Notes: generated by a model not told the origin, from the sequence alone. Positions 1 through 7,393 are shown, counted from the stretch's first letter. The stretch: 8,999 nucleotides of DNA from Phycisphaerae bacterium (GCA_030613765.1 JAUWLI010000099.1:1-8999), one strand, 5' to 3'. Made by a program: numbers and translations.

Positions 1-2
1 AT

Positions 3-719
3 GAAAGATTTAGCGTATCTGAGAGCACTGTTTACAGGAGGCTTAAAGAACGTGGATTGATTCCTGAACCAAAGATAAATAGATTTCCAGCATCGGATGA
101 ATATCATACAAAGACAACTGGTATAAATCAGCTCTGGCAGATAGATGCTACATATTTGAAAGTTGACCGCTGGGGCTGGTTCTATCTGATCAGCGTTCTG
201 GATGATTATAGCAGAAAGATATTGGCCTGGCAGTTGAGGCCGGCAATGAAAGCCGCCGATTTCAGTGATGTTGTTGAATTGGCTTGTGAGTTTACCGGTA
301 TGCATAATGTTCCGATCAATGACAGAACAAAACTGCTAAGTGATAATGGATCAGCTCTTGTCGGAAAAGACTTTGGCGATTACCTGGAGGCCAAAGGAAT
401 AGGCCATATATTTGCATAACCTTATCATCCGCAGACTAATGGCAAGATTGAACGGTATCACCGCTCGATGAAAGAGCAGATATTTTTGCATGTTTGGGAA
501 TTGCCGGAAGAATTAGAAAAGGAGATCGCCAGGTTTGTTAACTGGTATAACAAATGCAGATACCATGAAGCTATCGGCAATGTGACACCCGATGATGTTT
601 ACTATGGCAGGCGTGAAGAAATATTGGAAAGAAGAAAACAGTTAAAAGAAAAAACAATTCTTGAAAGGAAAAGAATTAATTGTAAAATCATTGAAACCGG
701 AGCTGAAATCGTCTCCTAA
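3..719 (+). pseudogene. IS3-family transposase (orfB, DDE integrase core) interrupted by one nonsense codon
   Basis: One reading frame runs from base 3 to the TAA at 717-719, apart from a single in-frame TAA at 417-419. The N-terminal part reads as the end of a helix-turn-helix ([17 protein letters not shown], bases 12-62). The integrase core follows. Its first catalytic Asp is in WQIDATY (codon 144-146) and its second in LLSDNGSA (codon 342-344). The Glu is in NGKIERYH (codon 450-452). Exactly 35 residues separate the second Asp and the Glu, the DD(35)E spacing of IS3 transposases. The premature stop sits just before the [11 protein letters not shown] motif, where relatives usually carry Ser-Pro, so one C-to-A change in TCA would explain it. 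It splits the catalytic triad, so neither half (57-419 or 468-719) should be active alone. The true start is upstream of the window. Stop-codon readthrough or a sequencing error cannot be excluded. Confidence 0.85.
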
Positions 720-724
720 TTTAA

Positions 725-759
725 AGGCAAATTTGTCTCATTTTTGCTGAAGACGTACA
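725..759 (-). repeat. Putative right terminal inverted repeat of the IS3-family element
   Basis: This is the non-coding tail directly after the transposase stop. Read on the minus strand from 759 it begins TGTACGTCTTCAGC and continues through an A-rich stretch with GAGAC. This is the kind of end seen in IS3-type elements, with a TG tip and an A-rich inner part. The matching left end is not in the window, so the exact limits are inferred. Confidence 0.4.
740..751 (+). repeat. 12-bp direct repeat, copy 1 (inside the putative IS end)
   Basis: ATTTTTGCTGAA occurs here and again at 930-941, 190 bp further right. Both copies are followed within a few bases by ACG and then AATATT. This copy lies within the putative IS right end, so the second may be a relic of an older or related element end. 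Confidence 0.45.
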
Positions 760-1022
760 ATATTACAATCAATATACGAGTGTTTTTACTGAAGCATTTA
801 AGTAAGAGACTATACCACAAGACACCCTTTTCCTGAGTCGCAAAACATCAGAATTCTTCGAAAAATCGTGTCTCCAAACTGTCACCATGAAAGTCAGATT
901 TGACGAGTTATGAAGGTGTTAAACATCAAATTTTTGCTGAAAAACGAATATTTTTTGACAAATCCCGGATTCAATGACCGTTGCGCATCACATGCTGACT
1001 ACTTGAAAAAGCTCTCCAAAAC
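760..1022. other. AT-rich non-coding stretch between the IS and the GH20 gene
   Basis: I see no convincing gene here. The stretch is AT-rich and carries the second ATTTTTGCTGAA copy (930-941), followed by a T-rich run ending TTGACA (955-960). No strong GC hairpin with a T tract was found that would end transcription of the minus-strand GH20 gene, which stops at 1023. It may be old insertion-sequence debris. Confidence 0.5.
930..941 (+). repeat. 12-bp direct repeat, copy 2
   Basis: Identical to 740-751 (ATTTTTGCTGAA) and in the same orientation. Read on the minus strand from 960 the context is TGTCAAAAAATATTCG followed by the repeat. It therefore also starts with TGT, like the putative IS tip at 759. 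The similarity is short, and a relic IS end is only a possibility. Confidence 0.35.
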
Positions 1023-4000
1023 CTACTGTTCGTACGCCATGACTTCGACCAGGTGTCGGCCCGGATTGGCCGAGTTGTATGTTTGAACGACGCGGATATA
1101 ACGTGCTGTCCGCGGCTTGAAGCGGCACGTATAACCGTCTTTTGTGGAAGGCTTTTTGTTGTCTCGTTGATCGGTAACAATGTTCCACTTCTTGCCATCC
1201 ACCGACGTTTCGACAGTAAAGCCGTAGTATCGCACGTCACCGTAATAACCGATCACGACCACGCGGCCAATGGAGGTCGGTTTCTGGAGATCGACTTGCC
1301 ACCATGCATCACCGGGGTGCTTCTGCACGTCGGTGGCCCAATAGCTGTCAGTGTCATCACTTCGTCCGTCGTTGGCAAGGTTTGCGGGAAACGACGGTAA
1401 AGCATGAGAGCACTTAGAGGGCTTGCCGGTCGTAAGACTCACCACGTTGGGCCTAGTCCGGTCACATGTCTCCTTGTAGAGATCAACCACCGTTGAAAAG
1501 TCCCACCGCTTCTTCTGATTCGATCGCTGCACCACTTCCACACCCTGGAGTGAACCTATCAACGGGCGCGAATCTGGCAAGGTAAGAACAATCCGCCTGG
1601 GGGGATTTCGCTTCGGTGGATCCATCTCGACCTCGACCCCATTTTTCCTCCCACGAACGGTCAGCTTCATCTGGCCGAAATGCGTGGGCAATCGCTCGAC
1701 GTTAATCTCCTTGGCTTCGCCGAGCCACCAATCAGGAATCGCACTGAGCAGGCTCAGTTCGTCGCCAGCTTCATGGACGAGCATGTGGCGGAGCATGATC
1801 GCGTAGTTACACGCGCCGGTAACATGCGGGATCGTGTGGCTCCAAGCCATGCGTTTCTTGTAGTAGATACCTTCAGGGAACGCATGGGCGGCGGTTGAGT
1901 GAAGCAGGTACCAGTAGAAGTCCTCGACGACTTGCTCATGCCGGCCGCGAACTAAGTCGGTCATGGTCGTATACGCGCCCATGTAGGGATGGATGGCGTC
2001 GACGTTTCCCGTACCCTTCCACTGAATGGTTCCCTCGATGTACCCGCCGGCAAAGTCCTTCCGGACGTGCCGGCTTAGTGCCTCGACGCGGCTGTCGTCG
2101 CGATCGAACAGTTCGGTCGGCCAGAGCGTCTCGGTATTGCCCCAGTGCGTACCGTCTTTCTCCCAACTTGGCGGAAAGTGCTTCAGGGCGGTGTTTTTCC
2201 ATGCAGCATCGATCGCTGCGCGGTAATCCTTGACCTCATCACGTAGTTCCTTTTCATCGGCTTTCTTCCCCAGGGCACGTGCGGCGTCGGCCGTACAGAG
2301 CATCGCACGCAGGTTCCACAGGTCGTAGCCAACGATATGGTTCTTGGCCTCCCAGAGACACTCGCCGTCGGCGGGAGCGGTGGGCAGCACACCGGCAAAC
2401 GGTGAACGAGTTGTGCGCCGGGCCTTCATCGTCCACCGTATGGCACGGAGCATCTGCGGGTACACCCGTTTGAGAAAATCTCGGTCGCCGGTTATCCTGT
2501 AATACTGCCACAAAGTCCAGACGGCCTGTCCGTTCGCGTCGAACTGGTTCTTCTGCGATTCGAATCGGCCGTCGTCGCGCTGGCGTATGAGATAGAGTTC
2601 TATCGCCTTGGCAGCAGTGTCCATGAACCCGGCTTCTTCCAACTCCATCACTTGGTAGGCACCATCCCGGATGTAGAACGTGTCGTAGAAATCCTCGCCG
2701 CCATGTACCTCGCCATGATCGTTAGCAATCAACTGGCAAACGTGGGCGGCCAGCAGCACTTCGGTGGCCTTGCGGCAAGGCACCTCGATCCTGGCTGCGC
2801 GATCCATCACACTATGCCAGTATTCCGCAGTGCGTTTGAGCCACAGGTGTGCATCCTCTAGGTCATACTTCCCGGGATCTTCGACGGGGAAAAAAGTGTA
2901 TCGGGCAACGCCCTCTGCCGATCCGCCGCTCGCCAGTCGCCACAACCAGGAATACTTGCGGGTAGGTACCTTGTCAGTCTCTGTTTCGCTTTGTTCTTCG
3001 GGAGTCCTCGGCGCTTTCACTTGAATGTTCGGTCCGACTTCGACGCTTGCCTGGACGGGCTCATCGGATGTGTTGGTGGCCTTGACACAAATCCAATTCA
3101 GGAAGTTCTCGCCCTCAGTAGGCCAGTCGAACGCCTTTCGCCAATCCTTCACATCGGGCAGCGGTGTAGCCCAGTAAGTCACTTCGTAACTCACCGGTCC
3201 TTCCTTGGCGATGACCTGGATAATCGGCATCCAGCCATCCATCGCCAGCTTGGGATTTGCCCGGCTCAAGGGTGTTCGACTATGCCCAATGCGAATCTCG
3301 ACCGGTATCTTGCCCGTCAGGACCAGCTCGTTGCCGGGCGTTATACGACTGCCGTGCTTGTAGTCCTTCAGCCCAACGACGTTCCAGTTATTTGTGAAAT
3401 AATCGAAGTTCTCCGCGGAGCCCTCAACGCTCTCGATGAGCGAACGATCCAGTGGGCGGTAGTTCACGCCGGCAGCCTTCAGCCGCTTTCGATGTTCCAG
3501 TAATCGGGAAACGAACAGTCGGAAGCTGTGATTGTCCTTGGGCGACCAGAGCACTTCGCTTAAGGCACATGCCCGGGGAAACGCCATGAATTCGCGGCGC
3601 TTGTAATCAGAGATCAACTCACCCCACAGTTGACCTTGCCCTCCGAGGACGTGCTTGGCTTGCTCGGCGTTGAGTTCTGCGGGGATCGGCTCGAAGGCAT
3701 AAACCTTCTGGAGGTTGATAACGCTGCGACCCAGTCCGGTTTCGTTTGGAGCTTGGCGGTAGTCGAAGTAGGTATGCGATGTCGGCGCCATGATCACATC
3801 GTGCTCGGCGCGGGCAGCGGTGATGCCGCCGCTTGTGCCACGCCAGCTCATCACGGTTGCCCCGGGGGCCAGCCCCCCCTGGAGAATTTCATCCCAACCG
3901 ACCAGCCGTCGCCCGTTTTTCCTCAAGAACATGTCCATCTGCCCGATGAACCAACTGTGCAGCTCGTGCGCATCCTTGAGTTTCAATCGCTTCATCTGTG

Positions 4001-5054
4001 CCTGCATTTCTGGGTCATCGGCCCAGTGCCCAATGTTGGCTTCGTCGCCACCGATATGGATGTACTTGCTGGGAAACAGCTCGATCACCTCGCTCAACAC
4101 GTCCTGCAGGAAGGCGACGGTTTTTGGGCGGGGTGCGATCAGGCCCTTGGTCTTACCCCATCGCTGCTCAGGCGGCAACTCGGCGAGCTGGCCCGTGTTG
4201 ATACCCAGTTCCGGGTAAGCCACGATCGCCGCTCCGGTGTGGAACGGCATCTCGATCTCCGGCACCATCGTGATATGGCGATTCGCAGCGTAGCGCACGA
4301 TCTCGCGAATTTCGTCCTGCGTATAGTACCCACCAACGTATTGGCCATCCTTCGTTTTACGGCGTGAGTGGTCCCATTTCGAACCGACCTCCGTCAGCTT
4401 GGGATACTTCTTAATCTCGATTCGCCAGCCCTGGCTATCGGTAAAGTGCACTTGAAGACGGTTGAACTTATGGGCCGCCATCGCGTCGATGAACCGTAGC
4501 ATGTCCTTCTTCGGAATGAAATGCCGCGCTGGATCGATTAGTAGCCCGCGCCAACCGAAACGCGGGTAGTCGGTGATCTTCACGCAGGGAACCGACCATT
4601 GCACGCCTTCGACCTTCGCGGGGCGATAAACTTCCGCCGGCAGAAGTTGGCGAACTGTTTCACTGCCGTAGAACAGCCCTGCCGGTTCTGCCGCGCGAAT
4701 GTCGATGCGTTTTGGGGTGACGTTGAGTTTGTACCCCTCAGTGCCAAGCTGTTCCTTGAGGGCGGCATCCAACGACAGAACGATTGCGTTCTGGTCCGTC
4801 CTGCCCTCCACCAGTTTCAGCCGAAACCCCATCGCCGGTGAAAGGGCCTCGATCAACTTGCCGGCTTCGGTCTTGGCCGGGCCGGATGCAACGACCCTGG
4901 TCGCCGGGCCGACCTCAAACGTGCCGTCGGTCACCTCCAGAGACACCGGCTGCGGGACCAAGGCTGCAGATTGGGCACCGTTGATCGCCGGAACCAGGAA
5001 CAGACAGACAAGAATGAGCCAAGTGACGATCTTTACATGCTTTGATAGCTTCAC
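1023..5054 (-). CDS. Secreted three-part glycosidase: GH20 beta-N-acetylhexosaminidase + six-hairpin glycosidase-like unit + F5/8 type C domain
   Basis: 1343 residues, about twice the usual GH20 length. A GTG start at 5054-5052 is supported by AGGAGGT six bases upstream. Residues 1-30 are a Sec signal peptide. Residues about 30-157 form the N-terminal GH20b domain and about 160-530 the GH20 barrel. The barrel has Arg177 in DPARHF, Asp206, His272, the catalytic pair Asp337-Glu338 in HIGGDEA, Trp387 in GWDE, Tyr429/Asp431, and Trp477/Glu479 in LWGE. This full set predicts removal of terminal GlcNAc/GalNAc by substrate-assisted catalysis. Residues about 545-735 look like a beta-sandwich. Residues about 740-1115 look like an (alpha/alpha)6 toroid, with FYIRDGAY (Asp797), GYDLW, YIEGT (Glu1007), FPEG (Glu1061) and HTIPH; its catalytic residues and family are uncertain. 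Residues about 1197-1343 are an F5/8 type C (CBM32-like) domain with WWQVDL, DGKKW and ARYIRV, probably binding glycan. It ends in TAG. The GH20 call is firm, the toroid is a fold-level call, and the substrate is unknown. Confidence 0.93.
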   Translation of the reverse strand: MKLSKHVKIVTWLILVCLFLVPAINGAQSAALVPQPVSLEVTDGTFEVGPATRVVASGPAKTEAGKLIEALSPAMGFRLKLVEGRTDQNAIVLSLDAALKEQLGTEGYKLNVTPKRIDIRAAEPAGLFYGSETVRQLLPAEVYRPAKVEGVQWSVPCVKITDYPRFGWRGLLIDPARHFIPKKDMLRFIDAMAAHKFNRLQVHFTDSQGWRIEIKKYPKLTEVGSKWDHSRRKTKDGQYVGGYYTQDEIREIVRYAANRHITMVPEIEMPFHTGAAIVAYPELGINTGQLAELPPEQRWGKTKGLIAPRPKTVAFLQDVLSEVIELFPSKYIHIGGDEANIGHWADDPEMQAQMKRLKLKDAHELHSWFIGQMDMFLRKNGRRLVGWDEILQGGLAPGATVMSWRGTSGGITAARAEHDVIMAPTSHTYFDYRQAPNETGLGRSVINLQKVYAFEPIPAELNAEQAKHVLGGQGQLWGELISDYKRREFMAFPRACALSEVLWSPKDNHSFRLFVSRLLEHRKRLKAAGVNYRPLDRSLIESVEGSAENFDYFTNNWNVVGLKDYKHGSRITPGNELVLTGKIPVEIRIGHSRTPLSRANPKLAMDGWMPIIQVIAKEGPVSYEVTYWATPLPDVKDWRKAFDWPTEGENFLNWICVKATNTSDEPVQASVEVGPNIQVKAPRTPEEQSETETDKVPTRKYSWLWRLASGGSAEGVARYTFFPVEDPGKYDLEDAHLWLKRTAEYWHSVMDRAARIEVPCRKATEVLLAAHVCQLIANDHGEVHGGEDFYDTFYIRDGAYQVMELEEAGFMDTAAKAIELYLIRQRDDGRFESQKNQFDANGQAVWTLWQYYRITGDRDFLKRVYPQMLRAIRWTMKARRTTRSPFAGVLPTAPADGECLWEAKNHIVGYDLWNLRAMLCTADAARALGKKADEKELRDEVKDYRAAIDAAWKNTALKHFPPSWEKDGTHWGNTETLWPTELFDRDDSRVEALSRHVRKDFAGGYIEGTIQWKGTGNVDAIHPYMGAYTTMTDLVRGRHEQVVEDFYWYLLHSTAAHAFPEGIYYKKRMAWSHTIPHVTGACNYAIMLRHMLVHEAGDELSLLSAIPDWWLGEAKEINVERLPTHFGQMKLTVRGRKNGVEVEMDPPKRNPPRRIVLTLPDSRPLIGSLQGVEVVQRSNQKKRWDFSTVVDLYKETCDRTRPNVVSLTTGKPSKCSHALPSFPANLANDGRSDDTDSYWATDVQKHPGDAWWQVDLQKPTSIGRVVVIGYYGDVRYYGFTVETSVDGKKWNIVTDQRDNKKPSTKDGYTCRFKPRTARYIRVVQTYNSANPGRHLVEVMAYEQ

Positions 5055-5060
5055 CTCTAT

Positions 5061-5068
5061 ACCTCCTC
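5061..5068 (-). promoter_or_regulatory. Shine-Dalgarno sequence deciding the GTG start of the GH20 gene
   Basis: On the minus strand GAGGAGGT ends six bases before GTG at 5054. It is a near-perfect anti-SD match at ideal spacing. This supports GTG as the start, and the resulting N-terminus is a good signal peptide. Confidence 0.7.
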
Positions 5069-5113
5069 GTAGACTCTATAACTAAGGGTCATATGCGATG
5101 ATCTCGATTGATA

Positions 5114-5128
5114 GGAAATTTGATTTCC
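5114..5128. promoter_or_regulatory. Palindrome just downstream of the GH20 promoter, possible operator
   Basis: GGAAATttgATTTCC is a perfect inverted repeat with 6-bp arms and a 3-bp centre. It begins about six bases past the transcription start predicted from the -10 box at 5141-5146, a usual position for a repressor site. No regulator gene is in the window, and the binding protein is unknown. Confidence 0.4.
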
Positions 5129-5140
5129 ACCGATGGGGTG

Positions 5141-5169
5141 ATAATAGCACACTAAGGTGTATAGATCAA
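5141..5169 (-). promoter_or_regulatory. Predicted sigma70-type promoter of the GH20 gene
   Basis: On the minus strand TTGATC (5169-5164) and TATTAT (5146-5141) are separated by exactly 17 bases. They give about an 80-base leader before the GTG start. The spacer includes a short dyad, ACAC....GTGT (5149-5160). The boxes match consensus at 4/6 and 5/6 positions. Confidence 0.45.
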
Positions 5170-5250
5170 CACAAAAAAGAAGCCTTGTCACATATAAAAC
5201 CGTATTCAATAGGAATACGAGAATCAGAACCAATGGAATATAAGTTGGAA

Positions 5251-5260
5251 TTGAGATGAA
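5251..5260 (+). repeat. TTGAGATGAA word, copy 1 of 3
   Basis: An exact 10-base word that also occurs at 7267-7276 and 7558-7567, always on the plus strand and always between genes. This copy lies about 80 bases upstream of the GH20 -35 box. Function unknown. Confidence 0.4.
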
Positions 5261-5353
5261 TTGGATCCCTGATAATTAGGAACATAATTAGTGCGCGTTG
5301 ACTGAAATGCCATAAAGTAGATGCTTCAAAAAATTGTGGCAACATGGATTTGA

Positions 5354-5512
5354 TTATTTGACTTTGAGCTCTTCATAGGTGTCCTCCGCGCAGGCGAAAC
5401 TTCCAACTTGTTGGAGGGTCGCGGCCCAAATAGGAATAACGGGGTCGCCGTCAGACAATTTGTTGACCATGCTCGTCAACACTACCTCACGACACACGTT
5501 GTCGATAGGGCT
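5354..5512 (-). pseudogene. Possible 3' remnant of an unidentified gene
   Basis: On the minus strand a frame is open from just after a TAG at 5515-5513 to a TAA at 5356-5354, giving 52 residues. It contains VNKLSDGDPVIPIW and ends CAEDTYEELKVK. Composition and codon third positions look like real coding DNA and unlike the AT-rich DNA next to it. The only internal ATG (5470) has no SD, so this looks like the tail of a longer gene rather than a small gene. Beyond the TAG the same frame reads PNPPKW, perhaps more of the same decayed gene overlapping the end of the sialidase-like gene. I do not recognise the family. A chance open frame remains possible. Confidence 0.3.
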
Positions 5513-5538
5513 CTACCACTTGGGCGGGTTTGGATCGC

Positions 5539-6885
5539 TCAGTTGCGGTCTTTCGAGGCCTGCTTTGGCTTGATGAACAAGACCTCGGCACGCTTGATCC
5601 ATCCCGATCTAAGGTCGATCCGAAACCAGCCGTCACTATTCTTCTTGTGGAAGCGGACTGGTGATCGCCTGCCGAACTCCTTGAGATCGTATTGCGCCCA
5701 CGTCCGACCCATGTCCAGGGATATGATAAATCCCGTGGCGTAAGGCGATGCGGGGGCGTAATGTGAGGCCAGAATCGCTCCGTCCTGAATGATCATATTT
5801 GCGGATTCGTATAGCGGGTTGAAGAGCATCGTGTGCGCTTCAGTCCTAGCTATGTCGGCCGGGTCGCACCGAAAGATTCCTCGGTCGTGCGGCTTGGGGC
5901 CGTTCGCATCGGCGATCCAGTAGAGTTTACCGTCAACGAAGTTAATGCCGCCGGATTTGTACCGCGAGTTCATCTTATCCGACACAATGACCGTCCAATG
6001 CCATTTGTCCTTATCCGCTTCATAAGTACCTCTCAACCAGTGGCACTCATGCTTGTCTGCTATATCGCGGTCGCCTGTGCAGGCATAAAACGCATTTTCA
6101 GCAGGATTATAAGCCACGCAGTGCACATGACGGCAAATGACAGGGTTTTCGGGGTCGCCGAGCAGCGTGCCTGTCGAGCCTCCACCTGCAGAGCCGTTGT
6201 CCCGATAATGGGGATTCTGTCCGAAGGCATACGCGATTTTCACGGTATGGCCGTTGTCGGTTGAGTAGTAAATGTTGACCGGGGTTGCACCGCCAAGGAC
6301 ATTGCAGTAATTACCCCACACCAGCATCTCAACGCCGTTAATGTCCCAAGTATGAACACCATCGAGGGGGTGGAAGTACCAGCCGGGATACTCTGGATTC
6401 TTCGGTTTATACATGATGTAATCGGCACCGTCGGCATCCTTTACCGTGATTGAGTGGTATGTCTTAAGGTTGTCGGTGCTGATATATAGCCTTGAGCGGG
6501 TAGCGAAGATTATGTTTCCATTTTTCAGAATGCAGCTAAACGTTATGTTGTGAGCGTTGGGAAACGCGATGCTGTGCGACCAAGTGCGAGCGTTGTCCTC
6601 GGAGAAGAAGATAGTCGCGTCGGCAAAACCGAACGCCTTGTTGTCGCGCTGCGAATCAATGTAGGGACCGACCGGTTGTGGTCGATACCAGAAGTGGTTC
6701 GTTGAAACGAAGCCAGACGGGGCAATGATTGGTTTGGCGGTGAGCCTGCGCTCGCCGGGCATCAGTATCCCGCTGGCGGTTACAGCTGTGGCGCCCAAGA
6801 ACCGGCGGCGAGTGATTTGTGGCTGTGGGATTATGAGTTCACTATCAGCAAGTCGTTGGGTGAACCGGTCCGGAACGAGTGGCAT
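5539..6885 (-). CDS. Tat-exported sialidase-fold (BNR/Asp-box) protein
   Basis: 448 residues, starting at ATG 6885 with GAGGTG five bases upstream and stopping at TGA. The Tat motif TRRRFLG (residues 25-31) matches S/T-R-R-x-F-L exactly and is followed by a short hydrophobic stretch. This predicts export of a folded protein. Four Asp boxes (S-x-D-x-x-x-T-[W/Y/V]) are visible: SEDNARTW (95-102), STDNLKTY (136-143), STDNGHTV (208-215) and SLDMGRTW (389-396). They are the mark of sialidase-like beta-propellers. I do not see the N-terminal FRIP motif of classical exo-sialidases, so enzymatic sialidase activity is uncertain; it could act on another sugar or only bind. The large gap between boxes three and four contains several His and Cys residues (for example CRHVHC, 251-256). 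It is divergent from the GH43-type gene and upstream of GH20 on the same strand. It has its own promoter with a structured leader. Confidence 0.85.
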   Translation of the reverse strand: MPLVPDRFTQRLADSELIIPQPQITRRRFLGATAVTASGILMPGERRLTAKPIIAPSGFVSTNHFWYRPQPVGPYIDSQRDNKAFGFADATIFFSEDNARTWSHSIAFPNAHNITFSCILKNGNIIFATRSRLYISTDNLKTYHSITVKDADGADYIMYKPKNPEYPGWYFHPLDGVHTWDINGVEMLVWGNYCNVLGGATPVNIYYSTDNGHTVKIAYAFGQNPHYRDNGSAGGGSTGTLLGDPENPVICRHVHCVAYNPAENAFYACTGDRDIADKHECHWLRGTYEADKDKWHWTVIVSDKMNSRYKSGGINFVDGKLYWIADANGPKPHDRGIFRCDPADIARTEAHTMLFNPLYESANMIIQDGAILASHYAPASPYATGFIISLDMGRTWAQYDLKEFGRRSPVRFHKKNSDGWFRIDLRSGWIKRAEVLFIKPKQASKDRN

Positions 6886-6954
6886 CTTTTCACCTCATAA
6901 GGGAAATCTTTTTGTATAAGACCGTTGAGCGTTCTCCATTTCGTTTAGCAAAAA

Positions 6955-7000
6955 CAGCGTCGCCGGGCTTCGGTGCGTATGGGAATCTATCCCGGTGCTG
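6955..7000 (-). promoter_or_regulatory. Structured leader at the predicted 5' end of the sialidase-like transcript
   Basis: The minus-strand RNA starts at about 6998. It can pair CAGC (7000-6997) with GCTG (6958-6955) and CCGGG (6995-6991) with CCCGG (6967-6963), directly followed by five U (6954-6950). A second pairing, GGGA with TCCC around a TAGAT loop (6993-6981), uses the same GGG and excludes the first. A terminator-like hairpin with a competing hairpin between promoter and start codon resembles an attenuator. The internal loop is large and it matches no riboswitch class I know, so this is tentative. Confidence 0.28.
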
Positions 7001-7004
7001 CCCC

Positions 7005-7033
7005 ATTATAACGGACAGCGGGTGGTTCAACAA
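7005..7033 (-). promoter_or_regulatory. Predicted sigma70-type promoter of the sialidase-like gene
   Basis: On the minus strand there is a perfect TATAAT (7010-7005), with TTGTTG (7033-7028) 17 bases upstream. The -35 box is weak (TTG only), but the -10 box and spacing are ideal. The predicted start near 6998 gives a leader of about 113 bases. Confidence 0.5.
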
Positions 7034-7266
7034 GAGTCTGATGAAGACTTGCCTGGTCGGTCGAACCGGGTTGAAGATCGAGAGTGTCTAAGAGATCAAG
7101 AGATGGTTGGATAGAACCTTTGAATTCCCCTAATAGCTACGGCGACACCATCAACGAAGAGTTTTCTGCGCGAACCATCCCACACGAGACTTATCCACAC
7201 AAATATGTCGCTCTTCTTGTGTTTATTGCAACGTGGTATGCTGAACCTGTCGGAAAGTCAGTGAAG

Positions 7267-7276
7267 TTGAGATGAA
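7267..7276 (+). repeat. TTGAGATGAA word, copy 2 of 3
   Basis: Exact copy of the word at 5251-5260 and 7558-7567. Here it is followed by an extra A and, after 14 bases from TTGAGA, by TATAGT. This spacing is too short for a normal sigma70 promoter. Confidence 0.4.
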
Positions 7277-7393
7277 ATCTTGGTACTATAGTAACGATAA
7301 GAACATTAAAACTCCAAAGATTTGGGTTGAGATTATAGGAAAAGTTCCTTTGATAGATTTTCATAAGGATAGTAGAAACCAATCTTCCCCCAA

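Larger units (their letters stand above)
1..759 (+). mobile_element. IS3-family insertion sequence, right-hand part (left end outside the window)
   Basis: The transposase frame enters from the left edge, and the non-coding tail after its stop looks like an IS right end. On the minus strand this tail reads inward from TGTACGTC, and IS3-type elements typically end in TG...CA. I place the right boundary at the CA of 758-759. The orfA gene, the left inverted repeat and any target duplication lie outside the window, so the boundary is an inference. The element is AT-rich compared with the neighbouring enzyme genes and lies 3' to the GH20 gene, with no sign that it interrupts it. The disabled transposase suggests a decaying copy. 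Confidence 0.65.
5055..5538. other. Intergenic region between the sialidase-like and GH20 genes
   Basis: This 484-bp gap has two parts. From 5055 to about 5345 it is AT-rich and carries the SD, a predicted minus-strand promoter, a 15-bp palindrome and one copy of the TTGAGATGAA word. From about 5354 to 5538 it is richer in G+C and contains a coding-like minus-strand frame that may be a gene remnant. The gap and separate promoter argue that GH20 is not simply co-transcribed with the sialidase-like gene. Confidence 0.5.

Noticed and set aside
2991..4367. Long plus-strand open frames (2991-3503, 3630-4367) inside the GH20 gene
   Set aside because: They are antisense to a firmly identified coding region, have no SD or known motifs, and are expected shadows in G+C-rich DNA.
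5379..5743. Plus-strand open frames across the 3' end of the sialidase-like gene
   Set aside because: They overlap clear minus-strand coding sequence and show no recognisable motif or SD.
7061..7067. GGTTCGA on the minus strand, like a tRNA T-loop
   Set aside because: No flanking T-stem, anticodon arm or acceptor stem can be drawn.
7084..7382. Two short open frames (7084-7275 plus, 7191-7382 minus) in the divergent region
   Set aside because: Mutually overlapping, no SD, no motif, and low-complexity AT-rich context.
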